A stretch of DNA of 64,000 nt from Wenjunlia vitaminophila DSM 41686 (GTDB lineage: Bacteria > Actinomycetota > Actinomycetes > Streptomycetales > Streptomycetaceae), in the NCBI RefSeq assembly GCF_000380165.1, contig NZ_KB904680.1, positions 153,915 through 217,914 on the forward strand. The letters run 5' to 3'. Numbering within the stretch: position 1 is the stretch's first letter; each line of letters starts with the position of its first letter. A program made the position numbers and the translations under genes. This document shows, in pieces, positions 26,699 through 34,800 of this stretch. The notes beneath the pieces were generated by a model. That model searched no databases and was not told the DNA's origin. It saw only the letters and a list, made by a program, of their open reading frames with translations.

Positions 26699-29077
26699 AT
26701 GCTCATCCGTCGTCTCAGCTACGTACTGGGCCAGGAGCCGGCCACCGGGGTCACCCGCCTGCTTCCCGTGCTGGAAGGGGCGGAGGGGACCGCGGCGCCC
26801 GACGAGTTGTCGGAACGGGTGGAACGCCTGGTGCTCCTCACCCACCGGGAACCGCGGGTGGGTGCGGACCTCCCGGTCGGGACGCTCAGTTTCAGCAGGT
26901 TCCCCGACGGCAGTGGGCTGCTGTGCAACGTCCGCGCGGGTGGCGCGCCCGGCTCCGAGGGGGCCTGCCGGGTCGAGGCGGTGCACCTCGCCCCCGGCTC
27001 CGCGGAGCTCGAGCGCCTGTGGCCCATCGACACCTGGCACTCGCCCTCGTGGGAGGCCGCCGCCGGATCGGGGGGAGCCGGGGACGCCCTGCTTCCGGGT
27101 GCCCGTTTCACCCAGGAGCTGCTGGTGCGCTTCGTCGGTGAGCGCTCCGCGCGCGTCGCCCCGTTCCTCGCCGACGTGCGTCGGCTGTTCGAGGACCCCG
27201 CGGGGCGGCAGGTCGTCGTCGCGGAGCGCGACCCGGAGACCGTGGCGCTGTGGATCGCGCTGGCCTGCGCCTCGTTGCCGGACGAGCACGCCCGGGCGCT
27301 GACCTTCGTCATCCGGACCACGAGCCCGGCCCGCGCCCCCCAGCAGGTCGTGGGGATCGGACCGGAGGCGGACTTCGACCGGTCCGACCCGGTGGTGCTC
27401 GAGCACCTGTACCGGGTGCACGACGGCCTCGGCGGTCCCGGGAGCCCGGCGCGCACCGACCCGTGGTCCGAGTTGACGGCCTGGCTGTGGCTGGCCGGTG
27501 TCCAGCCCCGCTCGCACGCCGGCACCCGGCCGTCGGCGGACCCGTTCGCGTTGGCCCCGTTGGTGGCCGCCGCGCTGCGCACCGGTGCGCTGCTGGAGAC
27601 CGACCCCGCTCCGTTGACCGACGACACGGTGCGGGCCATGGTGCCCGTCCTCGCGGCGTCGGCGGGTCAGCCGGGACTGGTGCCGGGCGACGACGACCAC
27701 CTGGTGCGGGTCTGCCGGAGGCTGGGCCGCGGCCGTGCCCCCGACGTGGTCGAGCCGCTGGCGCTGGCCGTCGCCAGGGCCTGGCTGGGGGCCGTCCTGG
27801 ACGGCACGGTCCCTCCGGAACCCGACGTGACCGGGGAGCTCCCGCTCGGCGCCGGGGCGCGGCGGGCGCTGCGGGAGGACTTCGGCCTGCGGCTCGAGGA
27901 GGACCTGCGGCGCCGGCTCCGTGGTCCGGTCAGCGACTGGGCCGGTCCCCTCCGCCTGGCGTTCACCCTGGGGTCCGGCACCGGCCGGGTCGTCGAGGAC
28001 GCCGTCGAGGGGCTGGTGCGGGCCCTGTTGTCGTCTCCCGAGGAGGGGGCCTCCGCCGAGGCCGCGGCTGTGCTCGAGCACGTCGCCCATCCCGAGCTGA
28101 CCGGCAGGGTGCTGGGCCGGCTGGGCGCGGAGGCGACGGGCTGGAGACTGGGCAACCTGCGGGCGCTGGCCGCTTCGCCGCAGGGGCACTGGCTGTTGCG
28201 CGACGCCGATGACGCGCCGCTCGTCCTCCGGCTGACCTGGGCCGCGGCCGGGTACGGCGGACCGCCGCACGGTCTTGGCGGTGGCGAGTTGTGGGAGAAG
28301 CTCAGCGAGACGCTGCCCGGCGGCACGGTGCCGGACGCCGACACCCTGGTGGCGATGTGGCGCCTCGTGTGGGACAACGGCCGTCCGGCGAACGCCGACG
28401 TGCCCGCGGTGGTCCGGGTCGGTACGCCCCGCCTGATCGTCGAGGCGAAGCTGGCGAACCGCCTCCTGCCGTGGCTGGTCGCCCCCGAGCAGGTCTCCCC
28501 GGAACTCGTCGGTTTCGCCCGGGCCGTCCTGCACGGTGCGCTGCTGGGGTCCCGGGAGCGGGCCACGGCGCAACTGCTGGTGCTCTGCGCCGACACGATG
28601 TCCGGCACGGTCCCGCTGGCCGCGGCCGTGGAGCGGGTCGGAGTGCTGCGGGCTCTGGCCGAGCCGCTCTCCGAGCCGCTGTGGCGGGGTGTGGCCGCGC
28701 GGCTCGCCGTCGGCCTCGCCAGGGCGGAGCCGTCGGAGGTGAGCCAGCTCCGCGTGGTCCGTTTCCTGGCCACCGCCGACCGCGCGCTGCTGCGGGAGTA
28801 CCGGTCGGCGGTGCTGTCCCACTACCTCCAGGGGGCCACGACCGGCGCGTTGGCACAGTGCCCGCGTGATGTCGCCCGCCTGTTCTACGCCTGGTCGCTG
28901 CGGATGGACGGGGCCACCGACACGTGGCAGCAGGTGACCCTGGAGCTCCGCCGCGACGTCCTCGGCGCGGCCCTCGGGCGGATGGGCGACCAGGAGCTGC
29001 GGGAGGTGCCCGCCCATCTGCCCCGGACGGACGAGAAGTGGCAGCAGGCCTGGCAGCAGTGGCTCCGGGACACCTGA
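26699..29077 (+). CDS. GTPase-associated protein 1 (GAP1)-like protein
   Basis: A 792-residue cytosolic protein, mostly helical after an N-terminal alpha/beta part. The opening LIRRLSYVLGQEPATGVTRLLPVLEGAEG, then FSRFPDGSGLLCN and HLAPG, and the DTWHSPSW and FTQELLVRFVGER stretches, match from memory the family annotated as GTPase-associated protein 1-related (GAP1 N, M and C domains), found in actinobacterial conflict-type loci. No enzymatic motif is seen. A -10-like GACAAT lies 6 nt upstream of the ATG, overlapping the previous stop region, so it may start its own leaderless transcript. A TerY-like vWA protein and a PP2C-kinase frame follow. Confidence 0.75.
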   Translation: MLIRRLSYVLGQEPATGVTRLLPVLEGAEGTAAPDELSERVERLVLLTHREPRVGADLPVGTLSFSRFPDGSGLLCNVRAGGAPGSEGACRVEAVHLAPGSAELERLWPIDTWHSPSWEAAAGSGGAGDALLPGARFTQELLVRFVGERSARVAPFLADVRRLFEDPAGRQVVVAERDPETVALWIALACASLPDEHARALTFVIRTTSPARAPQQVVGIGPEADFDRSDPVVLEHLYRVHDGLGGPGSPARTDPWSELTAWLWLAGVQPRSHAGTRPSADPFALAPLVAAALRTGALLETDPAPLTDDTVRAMVPVLAASAGQPGLVPGDDDHLVRVCRRLGRGRAPDVVEPLALAVARAWLGAVLDGTVPPEPDVTGELPLGAGARRALREDFGLRLEEDLRRRLRGPVSDWAGPLRLAFTLGSGTGRVVEDAVEGLVRALLSSPEEGASAEAAAVLEHVAHPELTGRVLGRLGAEATGWRLGNLRALAASPQGHWLLRDADDAPLVLRLTWAAAGYGGPPHGLGGGELWEKLSETLPGGTVPDADTLVAMWRLVWDNGRPANADVPAVVRVGTPRLIVEAKLANRLLPWLVAPEQVSPELVGFARAVLHGALLGSRERATAQLLVLCADTMSGTVPLAAAVERVGVLRALAEPLSEPLWRGVAARLAVGLARAEPSEVSQLRVVRFLATADRALLREYRSAVLSHYLQGATTGALAQCPRDVARLFYAWSLRMDGATDTWQQVTLELRRDVLGAALGRMGDQELREVPAHLPRTDEKWQQAWQQWLRDT

Positions 29078-29275
29078 GCCGGAGGTCCTTCGAGGGACAC
29101 CGGGCGTCCCGGGGCCGGTGTCGCCGGGCAGGTTCCGGACGGGCGGGGAACCTGCGCGTTCGGTCCTCATTGCTGACGCCAACTCAGTTACGCTGCATGC
29201 ACACTCGGTTTCAACCGGTGCGACCACTGTGGAGTCCCGGGTGCGGGGGAAACCGTCACGGGGGAGAGGACCAGC

Positions 29276-29971
29276 GTGAACGACACCTTTGACGTTCCCG
29301 GCGGGGAGATGGCCAACCGTCCGGCACACTTCATCTGGCTGCTCGACTGTTCGGGCTCCATGAGTGTCAACGGCAAGATCGGCGAGTTGAACTTCGCCAT
29401 CCGGGAGGCCATACCCGAGATGCAGCAGGCGGCGCTGTCCAACCCCGCCGCCTCGTTGCTCGTCCGGGCCGTCACCTTCGCCAGCGGCGCGAACTGGCAC
29501 ATCGGGGAGGCGACCCCGGTGGACCGGTTCACCTGGGAGGACGTCCACACCTACGGCGCCACCGACATGGGGGCCGCGTTCCGCCTGGCGGCGTCCGCGC
29601 TGCAGACCCCGCCGATGCCGCTGCGCGCCCTTCCGCCGGTGCTCGCGCTGGTCTCCGACGGCCAGCCCACCGACGACTGGCGCTCCGGCCTGCGCGCCAT
29701 CGACGACACCCCGTGGGGCAAGCGCGCGGTGCGGGTGGCGGTCGCCATCGGGGACGACGCGGACAAGCGCATGCTGAAGGAGTTCCTCGCCAATCCCGAG
29801 CTCGAGCCGTTGTTGGCGAAGAACCCGCGGCAGCTCGCCGCCGCCATCCGGTGGATGTCCACGGCGGTGGTGAAGGAGGCCTCCGCGCCGAAGGTGGAGG
29901 ACGCCAGGCCCGGTCCCGTGCTGCCGACGCTGCCGCTGGACAAGCACAACCCCGGCGAAGACATCTGGTGA
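29276..29971 (+). CDS. TerY-like von Willebrand factor A domain protein
   Basis: A 231-residue vWA protein. The MIDAS motif is DCSGSMS (DxSxS) at about residue 22, with the Thr of GATDMGAAFRLA and Asp of LVSDGQPTDDW completing the metal site. The GTG start has GGGGAGAGGA upstream. It overlaps the next gene by 4 nt (GTGA), so the two are translationally coupled. This is the vWA member of the TerY-P triad (vWA, PP2C phosphatase, kinase), which as I recall was predicted to regulate a metal-linked or stress process. Confidence 0.9.
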   Translation: MNDTFDVPGGEMANRPAHFIWLLDCSGSMSVNGKIGELNFAIREAIPEMQQAALSNPAASLLVRAVTFASGANWHIGEATPVDRFTWEDVHTYGATDMGAAFRLAASALQTPPMPLRALPPVLALVSDGQPTDDWRSGLRAIDDTPWGKRAVRVAVAIGDDADKRMLKEFLANPELEPLLAKNPRQLAAAIRWMSTAVVKEASAPKVEDARPGPVLPTLPLDKHNPGEDIW

Positions 29972-32208
29972 CCACCCGCACCACACCGGCAGGGACGTGG
30001 CACCTGCTCAGCGGCGCCGTCAAGGGGATCGGGAAGAGGTACAGCCAGGACCACGGTGCGGCGCTCGCCGTGGCCGGGGGCCGCGCCGTCGTGCTGGCCG
30101 TGGCCGACGGGCACGGTTCCGCCCCGCACTTCCGCAGCGACCTCGGTGCCCGTTGGGCCGTCGAGGAGTTCACCGCCTGCGCCGAGGCCTTCGCCTCCGC
30201 GGCGGTCCAGCACGGCGACGACGCGACGCGCCTGCCCTGGCTGCGCGCCGAGGCCCGTGCCCTCCCCCGGCAGTTCACCCACCGTTGGCGGCAGCGGGCC
30301 CTCCTGCACGACTGCAACTCGCCGGCGCACGGCGAGCCGCCCCGGCGGCGCACGGACGGCGACTCCCCCGACCTCACCGCCTACGGCAGCACCCTCGTCG
30401 GCGCGGTCCTCACCCCGGGTCTCGTGGTGTGTTGGCAGCTCGGGGACGGTGACGTCGTCCTGGTCCCCGAGGGCGGCACCCCGGGTACGCCGCTGTTCAC
30501 CGGGCCCGAGATGGGGGACGAGACGGAGTCGCTGTGCCGTCCCGAGGCGTGGCGCGCGACGCGGCTCCACTGGCAACCGCTCACCGGGGACGACGCCCCC
30601 TGCGACGTCCTGCTGTCCACCGACGGACTGTCCAAGAGCTTCACCGACCACCAGGGGTTCCTGGACTTCGTCACCGGCGTGCGGAACCGCGCCGTGGAGC
30701 AGGGGCTGCCGGTGGTGCGTGCCCAGCTCGGCAACTGGCTGGCCAGGGCGGCGGCCCACTCCGGTGACGACACCACGCTGGTCGGGGCGCTGGTGGACAG
30801 CGCCCCCCACCCGCACCGCAACGATGACACGCGATCCACCCAATCCAGGAGAGACAGCATGGTGAACGGCATGCTCGCGGCCGGGCAGACCTTGGTGACG
30901 GAGGAGGGGGAGAAGGTCACGGTCGCCGAGCTGTTCGGCTCGGGTGGTCAGGGAGAGGTCTACCGGGTGCGCACCCGCAACGGCGACCGGGCCGCGAAGT
31001 GGTACTACCCGCAACTGGCGGACACCCGGCAGCGGCGCATCCTCGACGGCCTGATCGACCGGGGGTGGGCCGACGACCGCTTCCTGTGGCCGCGTTCCAT
31101 CGTGACGTCCCCCGACTCCCGGGTGCCGGGGTTCGGCTACCTGATGGACGTGCGTCCCGATCGCTTCCACGGCCTGCCCGAGCTGTTCCGACGCGATCCG
31201 TCGGTGTCGGCCACCACCGTGCGCACGTTGGTCACCGCCGCCTTGCACACCGTCGAGGCGTACCGGACGCTGCACTCCAGGGGCATCGCCTACCGCGACA
31301 TCAACTGGGGCAACGTCTTCTTCGACCCGGCCACCGGTGACGTGTTGATCTGCGACAACGACAACGCGGTGGTGGAGGGCGAGGACGCCGGGGTGGCGGG
31401 CACGATGGACTTCATGGCACCTGAGCTGGTGCGGCAGGAACAGGGGGTGCAGCCGGGCATCCAGACCGACCTGCACTCACTGGCGGTGCTGCTGTTCCTG
31501 CTGTTGATGAACCACCACCCGCTGGACGGCGCCCTGGCCCTGGGCATCCGGTGCATGGACGAGCCCGCCAAGCGCAAGCTGTACGGCACCGACCCGGTGT
31601 TCGTCTACGACCCGGCCGACGCCCGCAACCGGCCGGTGCCCGGTGAGCAGCCGACGGTCATCGCGACCTGGAGGGCGCTGCCGAAGATCCTCCAGGACCT
31701 CTTCGTCGCGACCTTCACCCGGGGGCTGCGGAACCCCGGCTCGCGGGTGCGTGAGTCGCAGTGGCGGGACGCGCTGAGCCGGGTCCTGGACGCCGTCACC
31801 GTCTGCCGCTCCTGCGGCCGGCAGAACATGACCGAACCGGACGGGCCGGCTCCGCAGTGCTGGAAGTGCGGCCGCACGCTGGTGCTGCCCCCGCTCCTGA
31901 CGGTGACCACCGGAACGGGGACGCTGCGCACCCACCGCGGTATCCGGCTCGAACCCCACGCGCGGGTGTACGCGCACCACCTCGCCCACGACCCCGACCG
32001 GCACGACTTCACCGCCGTGGTGGGCGAGGTGACCGAGCACCCCCGGCAGCCCGGCCGGTTCGGGCTCACCAACCGCACGGCCAGCGCCTGGACGGTGCGG
32101 CGCGACGACGGCAAGGTCCAGGACGTGCTGCCCGGGAGGACGGTCGGCCTGCGGGCGGGGCTGCTGCTGGAGTTCGGCGGCGGCACGGAGGCCGTGGTCC
32201 GCGACTGA
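29968..32208 (+). CDS. PP2C phosphatase and zinc-ribbon protein kinase in one open frame
   Basis: A single 746-codon frame. Residues about 1-290 are a PP2C phosphatase: KGIGKRYSQDHGAAL, VLAVADGHGSAPHF, LVGAVLTPG, DVLLSTDGLSKSF and GDDTTLVGAL, with the metal-binding Asp residues kept. From about residue 305 comes a protein kinase: glycine loop LFGSGGQGEVYRV, Lys in RAAKWYY, catalytic loop YRDINWGNVFF, and CDNDNA where DFG is usual. Next is a zinc ribbon (CRSCGRQN...CWKCGR) and a C-terminal beta-sandwich resembling FHA (VGEVTEHPRQPGRFGLTNRTASAW). In relatives the phosphatase and kinase are normally separate. An internal ATG at 30859 with a strong RBS could give the kinase alone. Confidence 0.88.
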   Translation: MTTRTTPAGTWHLLSGAVKGIGKRYSQDHGAALAVAGGRAVVLAVADGHGSAPHFRSDLGARWAVEEFTACAEAFASAAVQHGDDATRLPWLRAEARALPRQFTHRWRQRALLHDCNSPAHGEPPRRRTDGDSPDLTAYGSTLVGAVLTPGLVVCWQLGDGDVVLVPEGGTPGTPLFTGPEMGDETESLCRPEAWRATRLHWQPLTGDDAPCDVLLSTDGLSKSFTDHQGFLDFVTGVRNRAVEQGLPVVRAQLGNWLARAAAHSGDDTTLVGALVDSAPHPHRNDDTRSTQSRRDSMVNGMLAAGQTLVTEEGEKVTVAELFGSGGQGEVYRVRTRNGDRAAKWYYPQLADTRQRRILDGLIDRGWADDRFLWPRSIVTSPDSRVPGFGYLMDVRPDRFHGLPELFRRDPSVSATTVRTLVTAALHTVEAYRTLHSRGIAYRDINWGNVFFDPATGDVLICDNDNAVVEGEDAGVAGTMDFMAPELVRQEQGVQPGIQTDLHSLAVLLFLLLMNHHPLDGALALGIRCMDEPAKRKLYGTDPVFVYDPADARNRPVPGEQPTVIATWRALPKILQDLFVATFTRGLRNPGSRVRESQWRDALSRVLDAVTVCRSCGRQNMTEPDGPAPQCWKCGRTLVLPPLLTVTTGTGTLRTHRGIRLEPHARVYAHHLAHDPDRHDFTAVVGEVTEHPRQPGRFGLTNRTASAWTVRRDDGKVQDVLPGRTVGLRAGLLLEFGGGTEAVVRD
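30846..30861 (+). promoter_or_regulatory. Internal ribosome binding site and ATG for a free kinase product
   Basis: AGGAG lies 7-8 nt before an in-frame ATG (30859-30861, encoding MVNGMLAAGQ) at the phosphatase-kinase junction. It would yield a 449-residue kinase. The presence of this signal inside an open frame suggests that two genes have been joined by loss of the upstream stop codon. Confidence 0.6.
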
Positions 32209-32209
32209 C

Positions 32210-32240
32210 GGCGCGCCCCTGATGTGACGTCAGGTGCGCC
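32210..32240. terminator. Bidirectional hairpin between convergent operons
   Basis: GGCGC and CCTGA on the left pair with TCAGG and GCGCC on the right, with a small bulge and a 7-nt loop. It starts 2 nt after the kinase stop and covers the stop of the convergent minus-strand gene, so it can serve both directions. Confidence 0.55.
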
Positions 32241-34278
32241 ACAGCGCCCGCCAGCGCCGCCACCAGGGCCACCACGGTCGGGACGGCGCGGCGGGCAGCA
32301 CCGCGTGCGCCGCCCCCGTCGCCACCACCACCGCGTCGGGGCGGGGCAGCGGCGTGACCGTGACCCGCCACTCGCCATCGGACACCGGTATCTCCACCCG
32401 TCGCTCCGTGCGGTAGCGGCTGCGCGGCACCCGCATGCGCTCCGGTCCGCCGCCCACCGGTTCCCATTCGACGAGCACCAGCACGGCCGGGTCCGGCCAG
32501 TCGAACGTGACCAGGGCGCGGTCCCGGACGGCCGGGTGGGTCCGTCCCGGGCGGTGCACGGTGAGGTTCCGCACCGTGCCGGGGTGCTCGATGACGACGC
32601 TCGGCCCGGACACCGCGCGGTCGCCCAGCACGCTCACCGCGGTCGCCCGCACCCGGGTGCCCGGTGGGGGCGCCAGCTCCGCCGAGGCCCCGCCGGTCCG
32701 GGGCAGCCGCCCGACCAGCTCCGAGACGTCCTCGCCCGGCCGCACCGGCCAACTCGTCCAGGGCACCACCCGTCCCTGGCCGCGGGCCGGCGGTCGGCAC
32801 TCGACCCGCACCGGCCCCGCCGCGTCGCCGTGCCGCACGGTCAGCCCCTCGACCGGCGACGGCCACAGGTGCGCCGCCGCGGTGACCCGCCGGCCGGCCG
32901 ACCACACCAGCTCGCCGTCCGGCCCCGGGTACCCACAGGAGACCTCGTAGTGGTACGTCCCGGGTGGCAGGGGCCGGTCGGTGAGCCCGTCGCGGTGGCA
33001 GGGCACCGGTTCGCCGGGGTGCTCGGGGTCGCCGTTCCGGCGCACCGCCCTGATGTCGGCGGCCGAGGGGTCGGCCCGCCAGCGCAGGCGCACCCCTTCG
33101 GGCACGGACTCCGCGCGGGCGTCGGCGACCTCCGGGGTCAGCACGACGGGGGCGGTGACGCGGGGCGTCCCCGCGATCCGGCCCCGGCGCACCGGGAGCA
33201 CGGCGTACCGCAGCGGCTGCCCCACCGGAACGTCGCTGTCGAGGACGGCGGTCGCGGTGTCGCCCAGCGGCACCTCGACCGCCTCGTCGGTTGCCTCCCC
33301 GGGGATGCGCACCACCTGGTACCCCACACGGGGCCGCCGCTGCGGGGCGGCTTCCCGGTCGGCCCAGGTCAGGCGCACCGCCCGCCCGTCGTCCTCGACG
33401 ACCACCGCGGGTGCCGGGGTGCGGTGCGGCCCGTCGGCGACCCGGACGGCGGCGCGGAGCAGGCCGGCGCGGGCCCGCGGGTCGTCGGGCGCCTGCCGGG
33501 CGGCCCTGAGCCAGGTCGCGGCCGCGGCGCGCGGGTCGGCGTCGCGTTCCCGCCGCAGGGCGTCGCCCATCAGGCGGTCCGCCTCGGCACCGCTGGCACG
33601 CAGGTCGGCGAGGAGGCCGGCGAGCCGGTGGTCCGCGGGCGCGGCGGGCAGGTCAACGGCGACCCGCAGGGCCTCGCGCAGCCGGGGGCCCGGCCAGATC
33701 TCGTTGATCGTCTCTGCGGCCGTGCGGGCGGGGCCGGCGGCGGGGAAGTCCGCGGCCACGGCCGCCGCCAGGGGGCCGGCCTCCGTGCTGTGCACGCCCA
33801 GCGCCGTGGCCGACGTCCCGGTGGGGCCGCCGGGGCCGTCCAGCAGGCGGCAGCCGAGCTGCCACAGCACCAGGCGGCGCAGCCCCATCGGATCGTCGCG
33901 CAGCAGCGTCTCCAGGGTGTCCGCGAGGTCGGCGGCGGTCTCGCCGCGCGGGTCGGCCGAGGCGCCCCAGCGGTCACGGACCCGTTGGACGTACTCCAGG
34001 TCCACCCGCCGCCAGAGGGTTCCCCGGCCGGGGAACCACAGACCGTCCAGGACGCGGAAGCCCTCGTCCGCCTGGCCGGGGGACGGTGGGGCGGCCGGGG
34101 CCCCGCCCGGGGATGCCGGCGTGGCGCGCAGGAGGTCCGCGGCGTGCCGGAACCCGAGCTCCCGCAGTGCGCGGTCAAGCGCCGCGTATCCGCGCAGGCC
34201 CGGGAACTGGGGCAGCGCCGGCAGGGGAGGTCGGGCCCGGGGGTCGGTCGCCCGCTGCCCGGGCTGCCAGTCCGCCAC
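32230..34278 (-). CDS. Helical plus fibronectin-III-like multi-domain protein of the GAP1/TerY-P locus
   Basis: A 682-residue cytosolic protein. The N-terminal 260 or so residues are helical (WRRVDLEYVQRVRDRWG, ALRRERDADPRAAAATWLRAARQAP, TPR-like). The rest is several FN3-like beta-sandwich repeats, each with an L-T-W or V-R-L-R-W strand (VRLTWADREA, VRLRWRADPSAADIRAVRRNG, VTFDWPDPAVLVLVEW) and Y-x-V-x-R. The C-terminus is tryptophan- and arginine-rich (SRPWWPWWRRWRALWRT), perhaps a membrane or nucleic-acid contact. GTG start with AAGGGG upstream. It lies 3 nt after the preceding gene in a three-gene operon convergent with the kinase. No enzyme motif seen. Function unknown. Confidence 0.7.
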   Translation of the reverse strand: MADWQPGQRATDPRARPPLPALPQFPGLRGYAALDRALRELGFRHAADLLRATPASPGGAPAAPPSPGQADEGFRVLDGLWFPGRGTLWRRVDLEYVQRVRDRWGASADPRGETAADLADTLETLLRDDPMGLRRLVLWQLGCRLLDGPGGPTGTSATALGVHSTEAGPLAAAVAADFPAAGPARTAAETINEIWPGPRLREALRVAVDLPAAPADHRLAGLLADLRASGAEADRLMGDALRRERDADPRAAAATWLRAARQAPDDPRARAGLLRAAVRVADGPHRTPAPAVVVEDDGRAVRLTWADREAAPQRRPRVGYQVVRIPGEATDEAVEVPLGDTATAVLDSDVPVGQPLRYAVLPVRRGRIAGTPRVTAPVVLTPEVADARAESVPEGVRLRWRADPSAADIRAVRRNGDPEHPGEPVPCHRDGLTDRPLPPGTYHYEVSCGYPGPDGELVWSAGRRVTAAAHLWPSPVEGLTVRHGDAAGPVRVECRPPARGQGRVVPWTSWPVRPGEDVSELVGRLPRTGGASAELAPPPGTRVRATAVSVLGDRAVSGPSVVIEHPGTVRNLTVHRPGRTHPAVRDRALVTFDWPDPAVLVLVEWEPVGGGPERMRVPRSRYRTERRVEIPVSDGEWRVTVTPLPRPDAVVVATGAAHAVLPAAPSRPWWPWWRRWRALWRT

Positions 34279-34281
34279 GCC

Positions 34282-34800
34282 TCACCCCTTCCTCGCGCCG
34301 CCCGGTGCGGCCGGCAGGGTGTAGAAGTACACGCGGATCACCGCGGTGGACGGACGGGCGCTGAGGTCGATGAAGTCGTCGGTCACCGTCGCCCTGGGGA
34401 ACATGTCGGGCCTGGCCCGGTGCAGCAGGGAGTTGACGCGGTGCGCGTAGCCGGTCCCGTTGGAGCCGCCGCCGAAGGTCTGCACCAGCGCCGCGGAACG
34501 TCCGGACCACGGCCGGGTGGCGGAGCGGATCTGTCGGACCAGGGAGGTCTCGCTGGTGCCGCCCACCCTGATCCGACGCCACTTGCGGTCCACGGAACGC
34601 GGCCCCGCGGGGGGCCTGGACGGCGACGCCGAGGGTGTGGGCTTCCTGGCCGCGACGGGGCGGTCGGCCAGCGGGTCGGGCCGGTCCGCCATCGACACCA
34701 GGGCCAGCACCAGCAGCAGGTCGGCGAAGAGCCAGCCGGCCAGCGCGACGACGCCGAGGCGTCCGGGGCGCCGGCGGGGGCCGGGCAGCGGTCGGCTCAT
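34282..34800 (-). CDS. Single-pass membrane protein of the GAP1/TerY-P locus
   Basis: A 172-residue protein with a basic N-terminus (SRPLPGPRRRPGRLG), one transmembrane segment (VVALAGWLFADLLLVLALVSMA), a Pro/Ser/Thr linker, and a C-terminal alpha/beta domain of about 95 residues (RKWRRIRVGG...GYAHRVNSLL...STAVIRVYFYTLP). The layout of one TM plus a small exported domain recalls MotB/OmpA-type partners, but I do not see a convincing peptidoglycan-binding signature. ATGA overlap with the upstream two-TM coiled-coil gene implies a membrane complex of the two. Confidence 0.7.
   Translation of the reverse strand: MSRPLPGPRRRPGRLGVVALAGWLFADLLLVLALVSMADRPDPLADRPVAARKPTPSASPSRPPAGPRSVDRKWRRIRVGGTSETSLVRQIRSATRPWSGRSAALVQTFGGGSNGTGYAHRVNSLLHRARPDMFPRATVTDDFIDLSARPSTAVIRVYFYTLPAAPGGARKG

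Noticed and set aside
26417..29986. 1189-codon minus-strand open frame opposite the GAP1-like gene
   Set aside because: No recognizable motif. The plus frame has coherent protein sequence, an RBS-coupled operon and a start at 26699.
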